Assembly (NCBI GenBank): GCA_950022655.1
Contig: OX465587.1
Coordinates: 22,943,716 to 23,007,715 of the forward strand
Reading direction: 5' to 3'
Length of the DNA: 64,000 bases
DNA from: Alentia gelatinosa
Taxonomy: Eukaryota > Annelida > Polychaeta > Phyllodocida > Polynoidae
The notes below the pieces were generated by a model. That model searched no databases, was not told where the DNA came from, and saw only the letters and a program-made list of their open reading frames with translations. This document shows, piece after piece, positions 25,561-37,600 of the stretch (within the stretch, counting starts at the first letter, position 1; each line of letters begins with the position of its first letter). Both the position numbers and the translations under genes were made by a program.

Positions 25561-28500
25561 CACACACCACGCAGGTAAACGGAACCGTCAGGAATTCGTT
25601 TGACCGCAACAGGGCAATATGCTAGTACACTATTGGCACCCGGCACAAATGTGGACCCTGGGTACTCACCCAAGCAGGCCAACGTGCACGTACGGGCAAA
25701 TAGCGGTTGTCTTTGAGTTCTCGTTATAGTTCTGCATGTGTGCGTCTCGGCTTAAAATTGTATTGACGTATGTCTGTGTTACGTTTAAGTGTGTATATTT
25801 GCCCTTTAATTCGAAAACATTTGCTATTCGTCGAGCTAGAATTGCACTTAGAAATTACCGTGCCCTTCGGATATTCAAGTATGTGCTGCATCAAGGAAAT
25901 AGTTCCAAGTGTCTGCGTTCAATCATCCCATAGCTCAAAGGTCATAGACTTATATGCTCAATGTATCGGTTCGTGGTGGTCAGGACTACATGAACACAGA
26001 AACAAAGGAGAAAAGGCAGCAGATGAGCAATTCCCACCAGGCCGATACCATAGACACTGAATGACAATATGTCAAAATATGCCTTTTAACCCCCTCATAA
26101 TCATATGGTGCTTCAATTCGCATACTCGTCCTGAAAGGGTTAACAGTGCTCTCCTATCACTAGGTGAAATTTACAGCACACAGATAAGAAAACAAAGTGG
26201 GAGTAGATTATGATGAATATGCTACTCGCTCACTATTAATCATATCTTATCATAATTATCTCGCGAAACATTAATTCAGAGCTATTTCCCCACTTCCCGA
26301 TTACGCTGTTCGACGTGGCCCTTGTCCGCCATCTGGCGGGTTTAAGGGTTTGCCACTTCCGGTTGGAATAAACAGGACCTAAAGACATGCAGATTGCCAT
26401 GAAAGCCCCAGTGTGGTCACAGAGACAGGGCTGTTGTGTCCTGGTTCAAACTACGGCCACCAGGTGCCAGCTCTGGCCTCACCAGGTGGCGTGCGTCCTA
26501 TTCAGTCACAATAAAAGAAATGGGTAATTGTCTGGAAACATTTCCATTGAGAATTTTCGTCCCATGTGAGGGGGGTATCCAACAGAGATGGGGCCATGAG
26601 GCATGAAACGTACGGACCGGAGGATTAGGAAGAGTCATTTCACAATAGCTTAAATACAGTGAATGACCATTTTTGAACACTTGAGGACAAACATGGTTAA
26701 TGGAGTCAAATAAACGTCATATTTTTCAGAATGCTGCCTGGTATCTACCACTGTGCATTAGCATGTAGATTTTAGGATTTGCATAAGAGATTATGGCATT
26801 CCTCGATATCCTCTTTGTATTGAGTTTCTGGTGCAATCTCCCAGGCCACGCAACTCTGCTCCTGAACGCCTGCACTGGGAAATGGTTGTTTGAGGCCCAC
26901 TGGGAAGTGTGAGCCTTTTGTTTTAAAGAGCTTTGAGTTTGATCGTAGGCTATGTGGTATTTGCTGAGCTTGTACTCCCTTTGTCTACGGAAGATTAACA
27001 GTTACTGGCATGCTTAGCCTACAAACACTCAGATTATTTAACGTGGTATTACTGGTTAATGCCGTGTTCCTTCTGGTGATATAACCTATCAGTATGTAGC
27101 GAATGTTAATCCTGATCGCTAATGTTGTGTTAGATTACTACTGTGTGCATGATTGTACTGATACCTCAGTACCGTCAGTCACATGTGATCTGCAGTGAAC
27201 TATCACTTATATACCAACAGCAGCAGGAGTAGTGATTCTAGAGTTTTAGGCCTGTACAATTGGCCTTCATTATAGACCCACTGGGTGGCATGTATTGTAT
27301 AGTACAATACATAGAGCCATTGTCCTGGAAACGGTGCGTTTGTACTGTATGCTTGACCCGTGCGCATGTTGGGTCATGCATGGTCCTCATACATTTGCCC
27401 CAGGAGAAATGTCTGAATTCATCCTTACAAGAAGGCATTTAGGTATTACCGTTTTCCAGTGACATACCAGGCACGAATCCTTGCCGTATCACTCACGGAA
27501 ATCAGGCGTTGCATGATGAAAACCAAACTCAATATGAAACCATTGCCTGTTTCAAGCTATTGTGCTACACCTTGTATCAGATGAACTAAATAGTAAGGAC
27601 TGCAGACGTGATTCAAACTACTTTTTTATGAACCGGTAACATACGATTTCACAGGTATTTATTTTATATAGAGAATATCACTCTTTTCTTGAAAGGTTTA
27701 TGCTATAGTGTTATCTGTCAACAATCTAGACGATCTGAAGAGAAAAGTGGTTGTTTTAAGTAGCGTTACCAGCATAGTATGTCGTAAAATGTAAACTCTG
27801 GTAATTTATGCTTTGCCTTGATCTTTGGGGGTAGCAATGTGGGTTTTCTAAAAATAATACTTGGCTGTATTTTTATGTTGCCTCCAATATGTGAGCCCGC
27901 CCAGGTATTTGACGTTTCTTATAGGGGATGTCACTCTCCCGCCACGCTTAATATAGCCTCAAAAAGCAGACGACAAGCGCTCTTTATGTCAGTCCCGCAC
28001 TTGCCTGTCATTACGAGCTGTGATTGGCTGCGGGATCACAAATGGTCATTCCCCAAGCGTGTATTTCGAAAACAGGTCATTTCGTGAGTTACCAGTGATG
28101 TGATTGGAGAATAAACCACAGCACTAGTATGCAATTTGAGAGTAGTTATTGGCAGGGGGTGACGATATATAGAATACACTCTTGTTTTGCCCTCATAGGT
28201 CTCAGACTAAAACTGTTTGTCTGTTTTGTCTGGGCTTGTGTCACCTTAGGATAACTGTGCCCCTATGGACCAATAAAACAACAATTGGTGGTAGATTAAT
28301 ATCCCTCTCAACAGTTGGAGGCCAAATTTGAAGAAAAAACACATTTAATCCTTCCATCATTGGATTTTTTTTATTTGCGTTTTTGGATAGTGCCACACAG
28401 TTATATCTTAACTAGCTTCATCCGAAAATAAAAACGGATTTTCATATCTAGATCAGAGATTTGGTCGCATATTAGAAATATCACATAAGTCAGGGTTTGC

Positions 28501-31500
28501 GCGTATTCTGTTTTTAGATTTTTTCTTGGCTGTACGCAGACCGACATTCGTGTCAGAAAGTTAGATGAGGGGCTGATAAGAGATGGGCGTCGATATTATT
28601 TGAGAAAATTCATCGGCCATCATTAGTTACGGTGTTTTGCTGCTCTTAAGATCTATCCTATTTTCTTAGGTACTTGCCTTTTAAATATCTTTTGTAAAGA
28701 AATAAAATCGATTAAGTTCAGATCTAACCCAGTAGATCCATGATACATTTAACTTAAACCAAGATACGATATGCATGTAGTGCCATACATGTATCCTGAG
28801 AGGAAAATAATCCAGACATTAAAGCCGTTTATTGGGGATCGTGACTATAGATGGAGGATCATGCACCCTACTATACCCCCAGGGATTCCACCACGTTGTA
28901 TTCCCGATACAAAAACCCGAAGAAACAAAGACATGGATAGTGGGGTTGAAACACCATGCAGACGCTATTGACCTTACCTGCTTGTCACCAGGAATGACCC
29001 TGGAGTCCTGCATGGTGCGTGAGGAAACAGGTGGGATTAGGAGAAAATCCAAGAGAATCTCTCCATCGCTGACAGGGCGATCAAAGCAAGCCGCCCACGG
29101 TCCACTGACTCAGCTCTCTGGTAGTACTGTGTCCATTGTAACGTTCACGTTTAGATACATGCCACCCTCACAATCACTGATGGCCAGTCACCTGATAAGG
29201 AAATTGGTGGTTTCATGTATCCCCTTGATATTCGAGACTTTTTTGTGAGGTATGAGAAGATAAATGGGGTGAGTGGCCCAAAGGTAAACCCAGATTCAAA
29301 TGTGTCTTTTATAATTTTCTCTTCCATTCTTTTTTATCCTTTGAAGCTTTTAGTGGTGATTCAATAGAGATTATAATGTTGCATGTTTAGAACTGAAATC
29401 CGAGTGTGATTTGTTTCACCTGCCCAAAATACCCGGAATGCATAAGTCAGTGTTGTACACACATTTGTGGACACTTGTTTTCTGTAGGTGTGCTTCAAAC
29501 CACATTCGTTTTCCATAATTCCGGCAGCCCGATACCTCAAAGATTTTTTTTGCAACGTATTCTACAAATACCTTAAGGAGACAGCCTCCCGTGATAGGTG
29601 TGGTGATAAGGGTACCAGTGAGGTATGGTATAAGTCCGGATTGAATTAGATACGTACTTGTTTTTTTATAAATGTATTGCTCAACCTGTGTTGCAGGAAC
29701 CTGTGTTGTTTATAGAGAATATTTCCCCTGATAGAAATCTGGCCATGTATCATACAATTTGACGGCCTTCTATTAGAAAGTCACTTTCATATGGAAAACC
29801 CAGTAAGATTAAAGGATGATAAATGGTGATTGCTTAGGGAAATGGTGGGTGAAAGGTTGATAAAGATATTCCCACATAATCAATGATTTAAGGGTCATTA
29901 TTACCCATGAAACAGTCACCCTGAACTACTCACTTATACAGCTCCTAGACCAAATGTTCATTCATCAGTATTCATAGTTTTCATCTGTAATCTGTGAACC
30001 GGAAATAGGTGTCGTTCTGTCAACTTTGACCTCCAAACGAGTACCCCTATTAGAGCCAGAATGGAAACATCAAAAATAGATGATGAACCATTCCCTTCCC
30101 CCATAGATGGACAGGTGCGACTTGCAGCCAGCCTGCCCCCGACTCCGCGTCTGACTTCACCCATTACCTGTAATTAGATTAGGCAACTATTCAGTATACA
30201 AAGGATTAAGGCAGGTGCTGATTCTCACACTCATTAAAGGTGCCCGCTGCATGTGATTATAGAGGTGTGTTTGGAAGTTCATCTCTTGTCTGACTAAAGA
30301 CGGATGAGGAGTGTATTTCCGAGATGAAGAGAACCTAGATTGTATATGGGACCCAAGGATGTATCTTATTCACAGGTTTCTTTCTAGAAATACATGTTTA
30401 TTCACCTGGGGGTTCTACAAAGACTCAATGCTTGGTATTATCAGACCTAAATATTTCATCTAACGTTATAAGTTCGGAGTTTCAATATTGAACAATGCAT
30501 TGTTGGTATAGTCTTAGTGAATGGCTCATAAGCAACACTGGGTATCTCGACGTTCACCTTTCGTTCCAAGAATAACCTATATAGTGAATGCATCGACTGA
30601 ATTAGAACAATTAAGTGAATGAACAATACCTGCTTTATGATTAAGAGAAACTAATCATGTTGCGAATAGTTCATCATAGGCTTATATCACGTACATCTAT
30701 CAGGATTCCTTTGAAGATGTAATTGCTAAGCATCATTTATCATTATGACATGCCTGGATAGCGACAACCTAGGTAATTACTTGTATACATGGCCTTTTTA
30801 AGCCTTTATGCAGGACAAATACACGTAGTTAGTTCTTGAGTGTAGCTGGCAGTCAGAGTGATAATCGTCTATAATTACCCTAATTAGCTGCACTCTAATG
30901 CTGAGGGTCACTTGAGCGGGGGCGGACACATAGATGTGTTATGAGGCCGAGGTGTAGCCTACGGCCCTGTGGTCAATCTGGTTTCGACTGATGGGACACC
31001 TGTGTTGGTAATCACAATCAATTTAATAACATCAAATGCCCCAGTTTAGCATGTGGATACATTTTGTATGAGTTCAGGAGAAAAGAAAGCATTCTGTGGG
31101 CGTGACATTCATTTAGATTTCTCTGGGTAGCTGGATAGTTGGGGAATAAAATAATGCAATCTGTTAGTGTGTACCTGATATTCTATCACTCATCATAATT
31201 AAAAACTGTTCAAAAGTAATGTTCTTCGAAGTATATATGCATACGTTGGTAATGGTGTACCTATTATAGCATCCCTTTACTTAACGTTATGAAGTTTTGG
31301 TGATAAGTAATGTTTGAGAAACATATTAGATCTATCATCGAAAGAATAATGATATTTCACTAAAATTCGTTAGAAAATCCAAAGGTATATGTGGTACATC
31401 TCACAGAGCTTGTGGGTATTTGACGTAAAGACATTATGAATAATCCATTGAAGATATGCTTCTTGTTTACATTTTTACTGTGGTCTCTTTTGAGAATACT

Positions 31501-31535
31501 GAATGACTGTACTCATTGTCTCTCCTCTCTTGCAG
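25561..31535. other. Non-coding stretch ending at the exon 2 acceptor
   Basis: Largely AT-rich. Two CTCF-like cores sit at 26457-26469 and 26479-26491. A 138-codon open frame at 28832-29248 lacks any recognisable domain. The end of this stretch is an intron (pyrimidine tract and AG before 31536). Confidence 0.55.
26457..26491 (+). promoter_or_regulatory. Paired CTCF-like cores
   Basis: CCACCAGGTGCCA and TCACCAGGTGGCG lie in tandem 9 bases apart on the + strand; each differs from the core consensus at one position. Confidence 0.35.
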
Positions 31536-31683
31536 GCCTATTACCGGGAGGGCGTGGCCCTGCAGGGTCTCGGTAAAGATGCCGACGCGCTGGCCGCCTT
31601 CGCGTCGGGTCTGTCGGCCGACCCCAAGTCGGCGCAACTGCTGTCCGGCATGGCGGAGGCCGCCATGAAGTCACCACTCAAAG
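31536..31683 (+). CDS. TTC28: TTC28 exon 2: N-terminal TPR
   Basis: The acceptor ends ...ctcttgcag and the exon opens in phase 0 with AYYREGVALQGLG, the second half of the first TPR block in TTC28. It encodes 49 residues plus one base and ends at donor GTGCGT in phase 1. The upstream frame carries a methionine at 31503, but the polypyrimidine tract and AG just before 31536, together with homology, place an intron there. It is therefore not a start codon. The exon is strongly GC-rich against AT-rich flanks. Confidence 0.95.
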
Positions 31684-34600
31684 GTGCGTCACCTCACAAA
31701 GTCTCCAAAGTCTGCAGTTTGTTCACCGCTATTTAGGATACGCGACTAAAACCGTGCATCCACCGCACATCCGATACACATCGATAGGCCTTACGATTGA
31801 CTTCCTGATTGCAATTTGCAAAATTTGACTCATTGGCCATTGTGTTAAGCCCATAAGACACCGACATTTTTTCCCGATTCATCCCGACCATCGGCTCGGT
31901 GAGAGTCGGGAATAAAATGTCGATGTCTATACCTATAAGACACCGACACGATGACTCTTCCCGACGACACCTCCTCCTTTTATAACCTCGTAAAACAACC
32001 CGATTGAGATCAAAGAGAGCGGCCGGGTGCCGGGCCCGGCTGGTCCCCGGGCCGGGTGATAAGTATATATAGGCAATAATGCAAAGTTTAATAACTTCTG
32101 GTCTATTTAAAATATCCGAAAACAGTTTTCAGATCTATGATCGCTTGTTTCTCCCCTACACATCGATATAAGACACTAGTAAATCGGACTGAGGGATAGC
32201 TGGCAACGCTTTTTAAATGGCATGCTCAGAATCGGTAACGATCGGTGAAAGTGCGTACACCGGAGTCTTAAGGTCGGGCAGAGTCGGTCATATCTGACAT
32301 GGTAGTAATGCCAGACGCGTCGGGAAAAGCAATAAAATCGGGTCGGTGAAGTGCGTACACCGACCCGATTGATGCAGATTGTCACAGACCCGACGGATCC
32401 GTCGGGCAAAGGTAGAATCGGGCACAGCGGTCGGGTCGGTGTCTTATAGGCTTTAGGTATTTCTAATCATAGTGAATCGGGAGGTCCATCATCGGCAGCA
32501 GTGGGTGCACGTTTTTTGTCTATTCCTGCCAGCCAACTTCATACATGTGTGTTGGTCATAACTTTATAAGTCATCCACAGTTTCATTCTTATTTCCTCTA
32601 CACTACAGTCTAGAAAGAGAGTTCAACGATGTAGTTAAATTGAAGGCCTACATTCTCACTCTGCCATATTTCTTCTGAAAGCCCCCAGACGCAGCAACTT
32701 GTTATATGTTTTTAAATTCAGCGCGTAGTTACTATAATATATCAATATTTATTTCTCTTTCGAGGCGATTATGTAAAAACGTGTGATTTACCATCCGAAA
32801 AAGTAACAGAGTAGAATTTATTCTTCGACATGATTTGTTAGATGTTACACACCTTTAACTTACGGGCATGAAAAGAGACAGTGTGTTGTACCTAGATGGG
32901 AATTTATCGACGTGTGATTCAACTTGAAATGATTATAGAGAAACACACATACGTAGCCGCTGTCTTTAGAAATCTTTCATGTTTATAGATACTAGAGGTT
33001 CAGCAGGTCATTTTGGAACTATTACTTCAGCTTACACTTTTTTAGTCAGTGTGTATCTAGAATAAAGTGCCGTGGATGATGCTTTAGAGTGAAAAAGAAA
33101 ACGCGCAATTATCTCTAAACTACATAGCCCAAGGTATTTATCCTGTATCATGGTAACGTCAAATCCATCTACCTGAAACGCACACCATTCACATTAAATC
33201 AACCTGATCTTTAGATATCAATATATGGTTTTGCTTGACACCGGTTAACTTATTACACTGTTATACCATTAGTTTAACTCGCATGAAAATATACCCTTCC
33301 GCCTAAACAGTCTAGGCGTATCTTTTCATAGAGTATTATCTTATTAAAACAGAACAATTCTGTGTAAATCAGTGAGTGGAACGTGTGAAGTTTTACCATT
33401 ATAAATAGAAGTTAGCTCAGTGGTTGAGGCACTCTTAACCCCAAGGTTGTGGGTATTAGTCCCACTGCAGCCAATTCTCTCCTTCATCCCAATCAGTGGG
33501 AGACTTGCTGCTATATCAAAGGCAAGTCCTTCTCATACCATGTCTATTTGGCGTGGGAGATAAAAGAACCTAGGTAATGTGCAGGGGTATGATTTTTACC
33601 TTAATTCTATCTCATAGATGCAATCACCACACTGTGGTGCAAAGCCAGTGAGGAAAGCTGAACCTTGAGTTAGTCCTTATAAACCCTCAGGGTCCCCTGA
33701 GACGTTAAACAAAATACACAAACAAACCTGTTGTAAATCCGTTACTTGTCGTAATCACCACATCTAACTCGGATACAATTAGATCAGCTACTTTATGTTT
33801 TATCTATCTGCCCCCTGGAGGTGGATCGAGACACTTAAAAGTGACACTGCCAGGGTTTTTTTAAGCAGGAAAGTGGGAAGTAACATTACCTTCAATAATA
33901 CTCAGATAGAAGGCAGTTAATAACTTAGAGGAGACATATCGTCAACCTGCTTAGACGAGACATTAAGGTCACGGTGAGGGTGTATGTGCCACAGTAGTTT
34001 GACACCCTCTGATACCATCTTTTGTGGTTATTTCTTAAGCATGTATTTTGTGTCGGTGAAATAATGCACATCCTGTACTTGATGAATTAGCGTTGCCCTT
34101 GGGGCGTTCTTTTTTCCATATCATGACGTATTTCCCGGTTTAGAATGATGTTTACTGAGTTCAGTGGTCCCGCATAAGCAAATGTTTATTGCAGACTGAA
34201 TATATAATCATGGAGAGTGTATTCTCTCCATGATGTTTAATGTACATGTTATGTTGTATATTTTCTGAATATGGTCACAGTAAAAAGTATCTTTGGTGTG
34301 TATAGCAGGGATGCAAGTGTTCTGACAAATGATGGAATTCCGAATATAGACCGACAACACTCGCAGTTTTAGAATACATATCGATTCATAGCCATTCTGT
34401 TAAAAAATAATGCAATAAATTGATGGTTTTTTTATAAGCTTTTTAGATTTTTGGGGTTTTTTTTCTCAGTTCCGATTTTCATCCCTGGTATAAGAATGTA
34501 CTAGATTTTCTTTTGCGTTGTTCATGGTATGGTGGAAGTAAAGTATGGATTTAGGATACAAGGGTCTGTTGAATAATCTATGCCCTTTTCTGTACGCAAA

Positions 34601-37600
34601 CGAGACTCAGGGATGATGTTGGGCAACTTTATACAACACTTATGGATGACCTTCCACCAGCTAGGATTGTCATAGTGAACGAGCTTGAATATTATCAAAC
34701 CATAACCCTCTTATGAGGTCTCCTTGTACCCTATACTTTCATAGGCATAAGTTATTCAAAAGACCCCAAAATCGTTTGTCTATCGCAGCATACCCGTGGT
34801 TAATAGCTAAGCATGTGCGATATTCTGTTACCATTTGAATAGGCAGTACTCTCCTTGGAATCTTTATTTAAGTGTGTGTGATACCATTTTCTAGTCTGCA
34901 GTTGAATAAGTGCCGGAAGTCAGGAGCAAGAAGTAGTCATTCATGAAAATCGAACCTTCAATTCAGTGTGGTGTGAAGATAAAGGAATGTATGATCGGTA
35001 TCAGAACAGGTTTACAACTCTTGGAAGAACGGCCCTCTTATTAGTAAGAAAATAGTCCTACAACACCTGAAAGTATCGGATTATATGAAGAGTAATCTTT
35101 GAAGAAGAGGGATCAGTGACAGGCCCTGGGGTCACTTTTAAAGTCGTAGTTAGATATTATACACCATAGACAAGACTCTCTATTGCTTTTTTTGGTACAA
35201 GTCACCTCCGGTTTCTAGTAGAAACGTGTAATTAAAGAACTGCGATCCCAAATCCTTTACTCAACAATGTGCTAAATATATGGTCCCCGCCAGGCAGGCT
35301 GAAGGTTCCCAGTTACCCTGTGAAGTACGTGTTTTTGGAGAGAAGATCACCTTAACGTGCACCTGACGGCCCTCTAGGTTTTCAGACACGTTCTGTGATT
35401 ACTGTTAGACAAACCACTGCCTTTTGTCCTAGGCCCCTCCCTCTCCCTAAATCCTACCTCCTTCTTTCCCTCTTTTAATGTATTTCTCCTCGTCAGATTC
35501 AATCGTGACATACTTACTGCAAGGCTACCCATCTACTTATACACCGTATACAAGACCTTATTTTGTATAGTTTGATCTCAATATGTGCACACAAGTGTTG
35601 GCCAATACAACAATAGCAAGAGAAAGCTTTATAAATCCTAGTCAGAGCGGTGATTGCAAACATTGTAATGGTAGTGTGACAGATCATGCTATAGGAGTCT
35701 GTGGGACTATTTATTTCCTTCTCTATGCAGATGGAAGATAGGTTTTGTTAATCAAACCTAATCTGACCTGCAGTTAAAATAAAAACCTTAAAAAGAAAGT
35801 CTCTTTACTTCATATATAAACAAATAAATAAATAATCTGCATTGAGAGTGTATATTCCCGTGTGTTTCCTACTTTAGCAAACCCCGTATTCATAGCTGTT
35901 TCCTGTATATCATAGCTGTGGTTTACTCCATGCTTCCACTTGTGACGTTGTAATAAGTGAGTAATAAAAGCCAATTATCACCCATGCACCACGTGTATAT
36001 ATATATACACTCATCACCACGCCTACTTTTATGTCCCATTTCACAGACAAATTCGGCCCGGTGTACTCGCAGCTGGTGCGGATGAAGCTGGACCACAGCC
36101 CGTTCGTGGTGATCTCGGTGATCGGGCAGGAGCTGATGTCGGCCGGCTGCTTCTCCGCCTGCCTCACCGTGCTCGAGTCGGCGCTGCGTATCGGCACGTG
36201 CAGCCTCAAACTGCGCGGCTCCGTCTTCTCCGCCCTCAGCAGCGCCCACTGGGGGCTCGGCAACACCGACAAGGCTATAGCCTGTATGCTGCAGGACCTG
36301 GCCATCGCCAAGTCACTAGGTAAGCTCAATGTTATGGTTTAAGTTGGTTTTTTTCGTGTTTCTTTTTGTTATGGTGAATAATAGTGATGATGATAATCTA
36401 TATATGCAAATTTTCCAGGTTCCCTGTATTTTTTAATGCTATGCTTAATGCCCATCATATTAGACACACGCAGTGGAAAGAGACAATCGTCCAGCTTTTC
36501 ATCCAAAGACGCCAGTGGCATCATTCAAATATAATTACAAAGTATACATAAGGAAAGATAATATCTGATAGTAGAATGAGGTATGTCTACTTGACATTAC
36601 AGTTTTTTCCCCTGTTCCTGTTATAGCACCTTTCCATCAATGTCTAGATTCATCAACTCAAATCATATCAGCATAGAGCCATGTATTATACACCGATGAT
36701 AATGCAAATTCTGCTGTATTGGAACTATTAAAATGTAAAGCGTTTCTAGAAAATATATTTACTGAAAATTATAGCTGAGGCCTGTTGAATGGCGAGGTTC
36801 AGAAGAAACTACTTCTTGCTGTTGTTTGCTTTAAGGGGGAAGACCTAAATATACTTTATGAATCTGATGATCAACCAAGGAAAATTGGTTAACCAAGGAG
36901 AATTATGGCGATCGAATCGTTCTGTAAACAAATTCAAAAGCTCATGCCATTCTGATGAACATAACATGGGCTTTTAGACCTACGAGTTGCTATGTAGGTG
37001 GGAATAGCCTGCAGCATTATCCGTGTATGGGGAGGATGCTGAGGTCGAGCCTATTACCAGGCACGTCCTGTTTACCCGCCCACGATAGGTGTGACAGCAA
37101 GGTGTGATCCACGCCTCTCTAAGTACTACTTGGCGAGTCTGGCATGTTTTGTGCACGGGAGCTTTGATGACAATTGAGTAAACTAGCTGAGTGGTGTCCT
37201 AACACCCTACACGGAACCCATGAGGTGTGAGAATTACGGGTGTTGGTGTGAAGACTAATTTGTGACTGTGAGGAATTCACGGACGATCTAAAGACGTTCA
37301 CACCAATCTCAGTGATACCAGCTATAAATAGAGACAGGAACATGTCTGAAGTCAGATCTCTTTATGTACGAGCAAGAGTGTAGTTGATCTTTCTCACATC
37401 ACCAAATATAAATCAAAGTATCCTTAAACAAATATCTGATCTTCTGGCTTGATACATAGTAGTAGCTGAATGAATTTGGGTTGGTTTTCCCCTGACTTTT
37501 ATCTCTTTTGATATGGCTGAATTTTTTTTTTTTTCAAGTTTAACCTATCTAATTAGAAGGATATAACATAATAGTTTCCATGCAATTCTTGCACATTTAC

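Larger units (their letters stand above)
31684..36046 (+). other. TTC28: TTC28 intron 2
   Basis: 4363 bases, GTGCGT...CACAG, phase 1. Contains a TIR element (31847-32453), a tRNA-derived SINE (33411-33727), a hairpin at 34209-34232 and a small hAT-like element (34306-34487). The rest is AT-rich with nothing recognised. Confidence 0.85.

Noticed and set aside
28832..29248. 138-codon + strand open frame
   Set aside because: Overlaps a second frame of similar quality; no domain or splice support.
31503..31535. In-frame ATG before exon 2 as a start codon
   Set aside because: The intervening bases are a classic pyrimidine tract and AG acceptor, and homology starts exactly after it, inside a TPR.
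33411..33483. Functional tRNA gene
   Set aside because: A box is good but the B box has three mismatches, and there is no acceptor stem; it is a SINE head.
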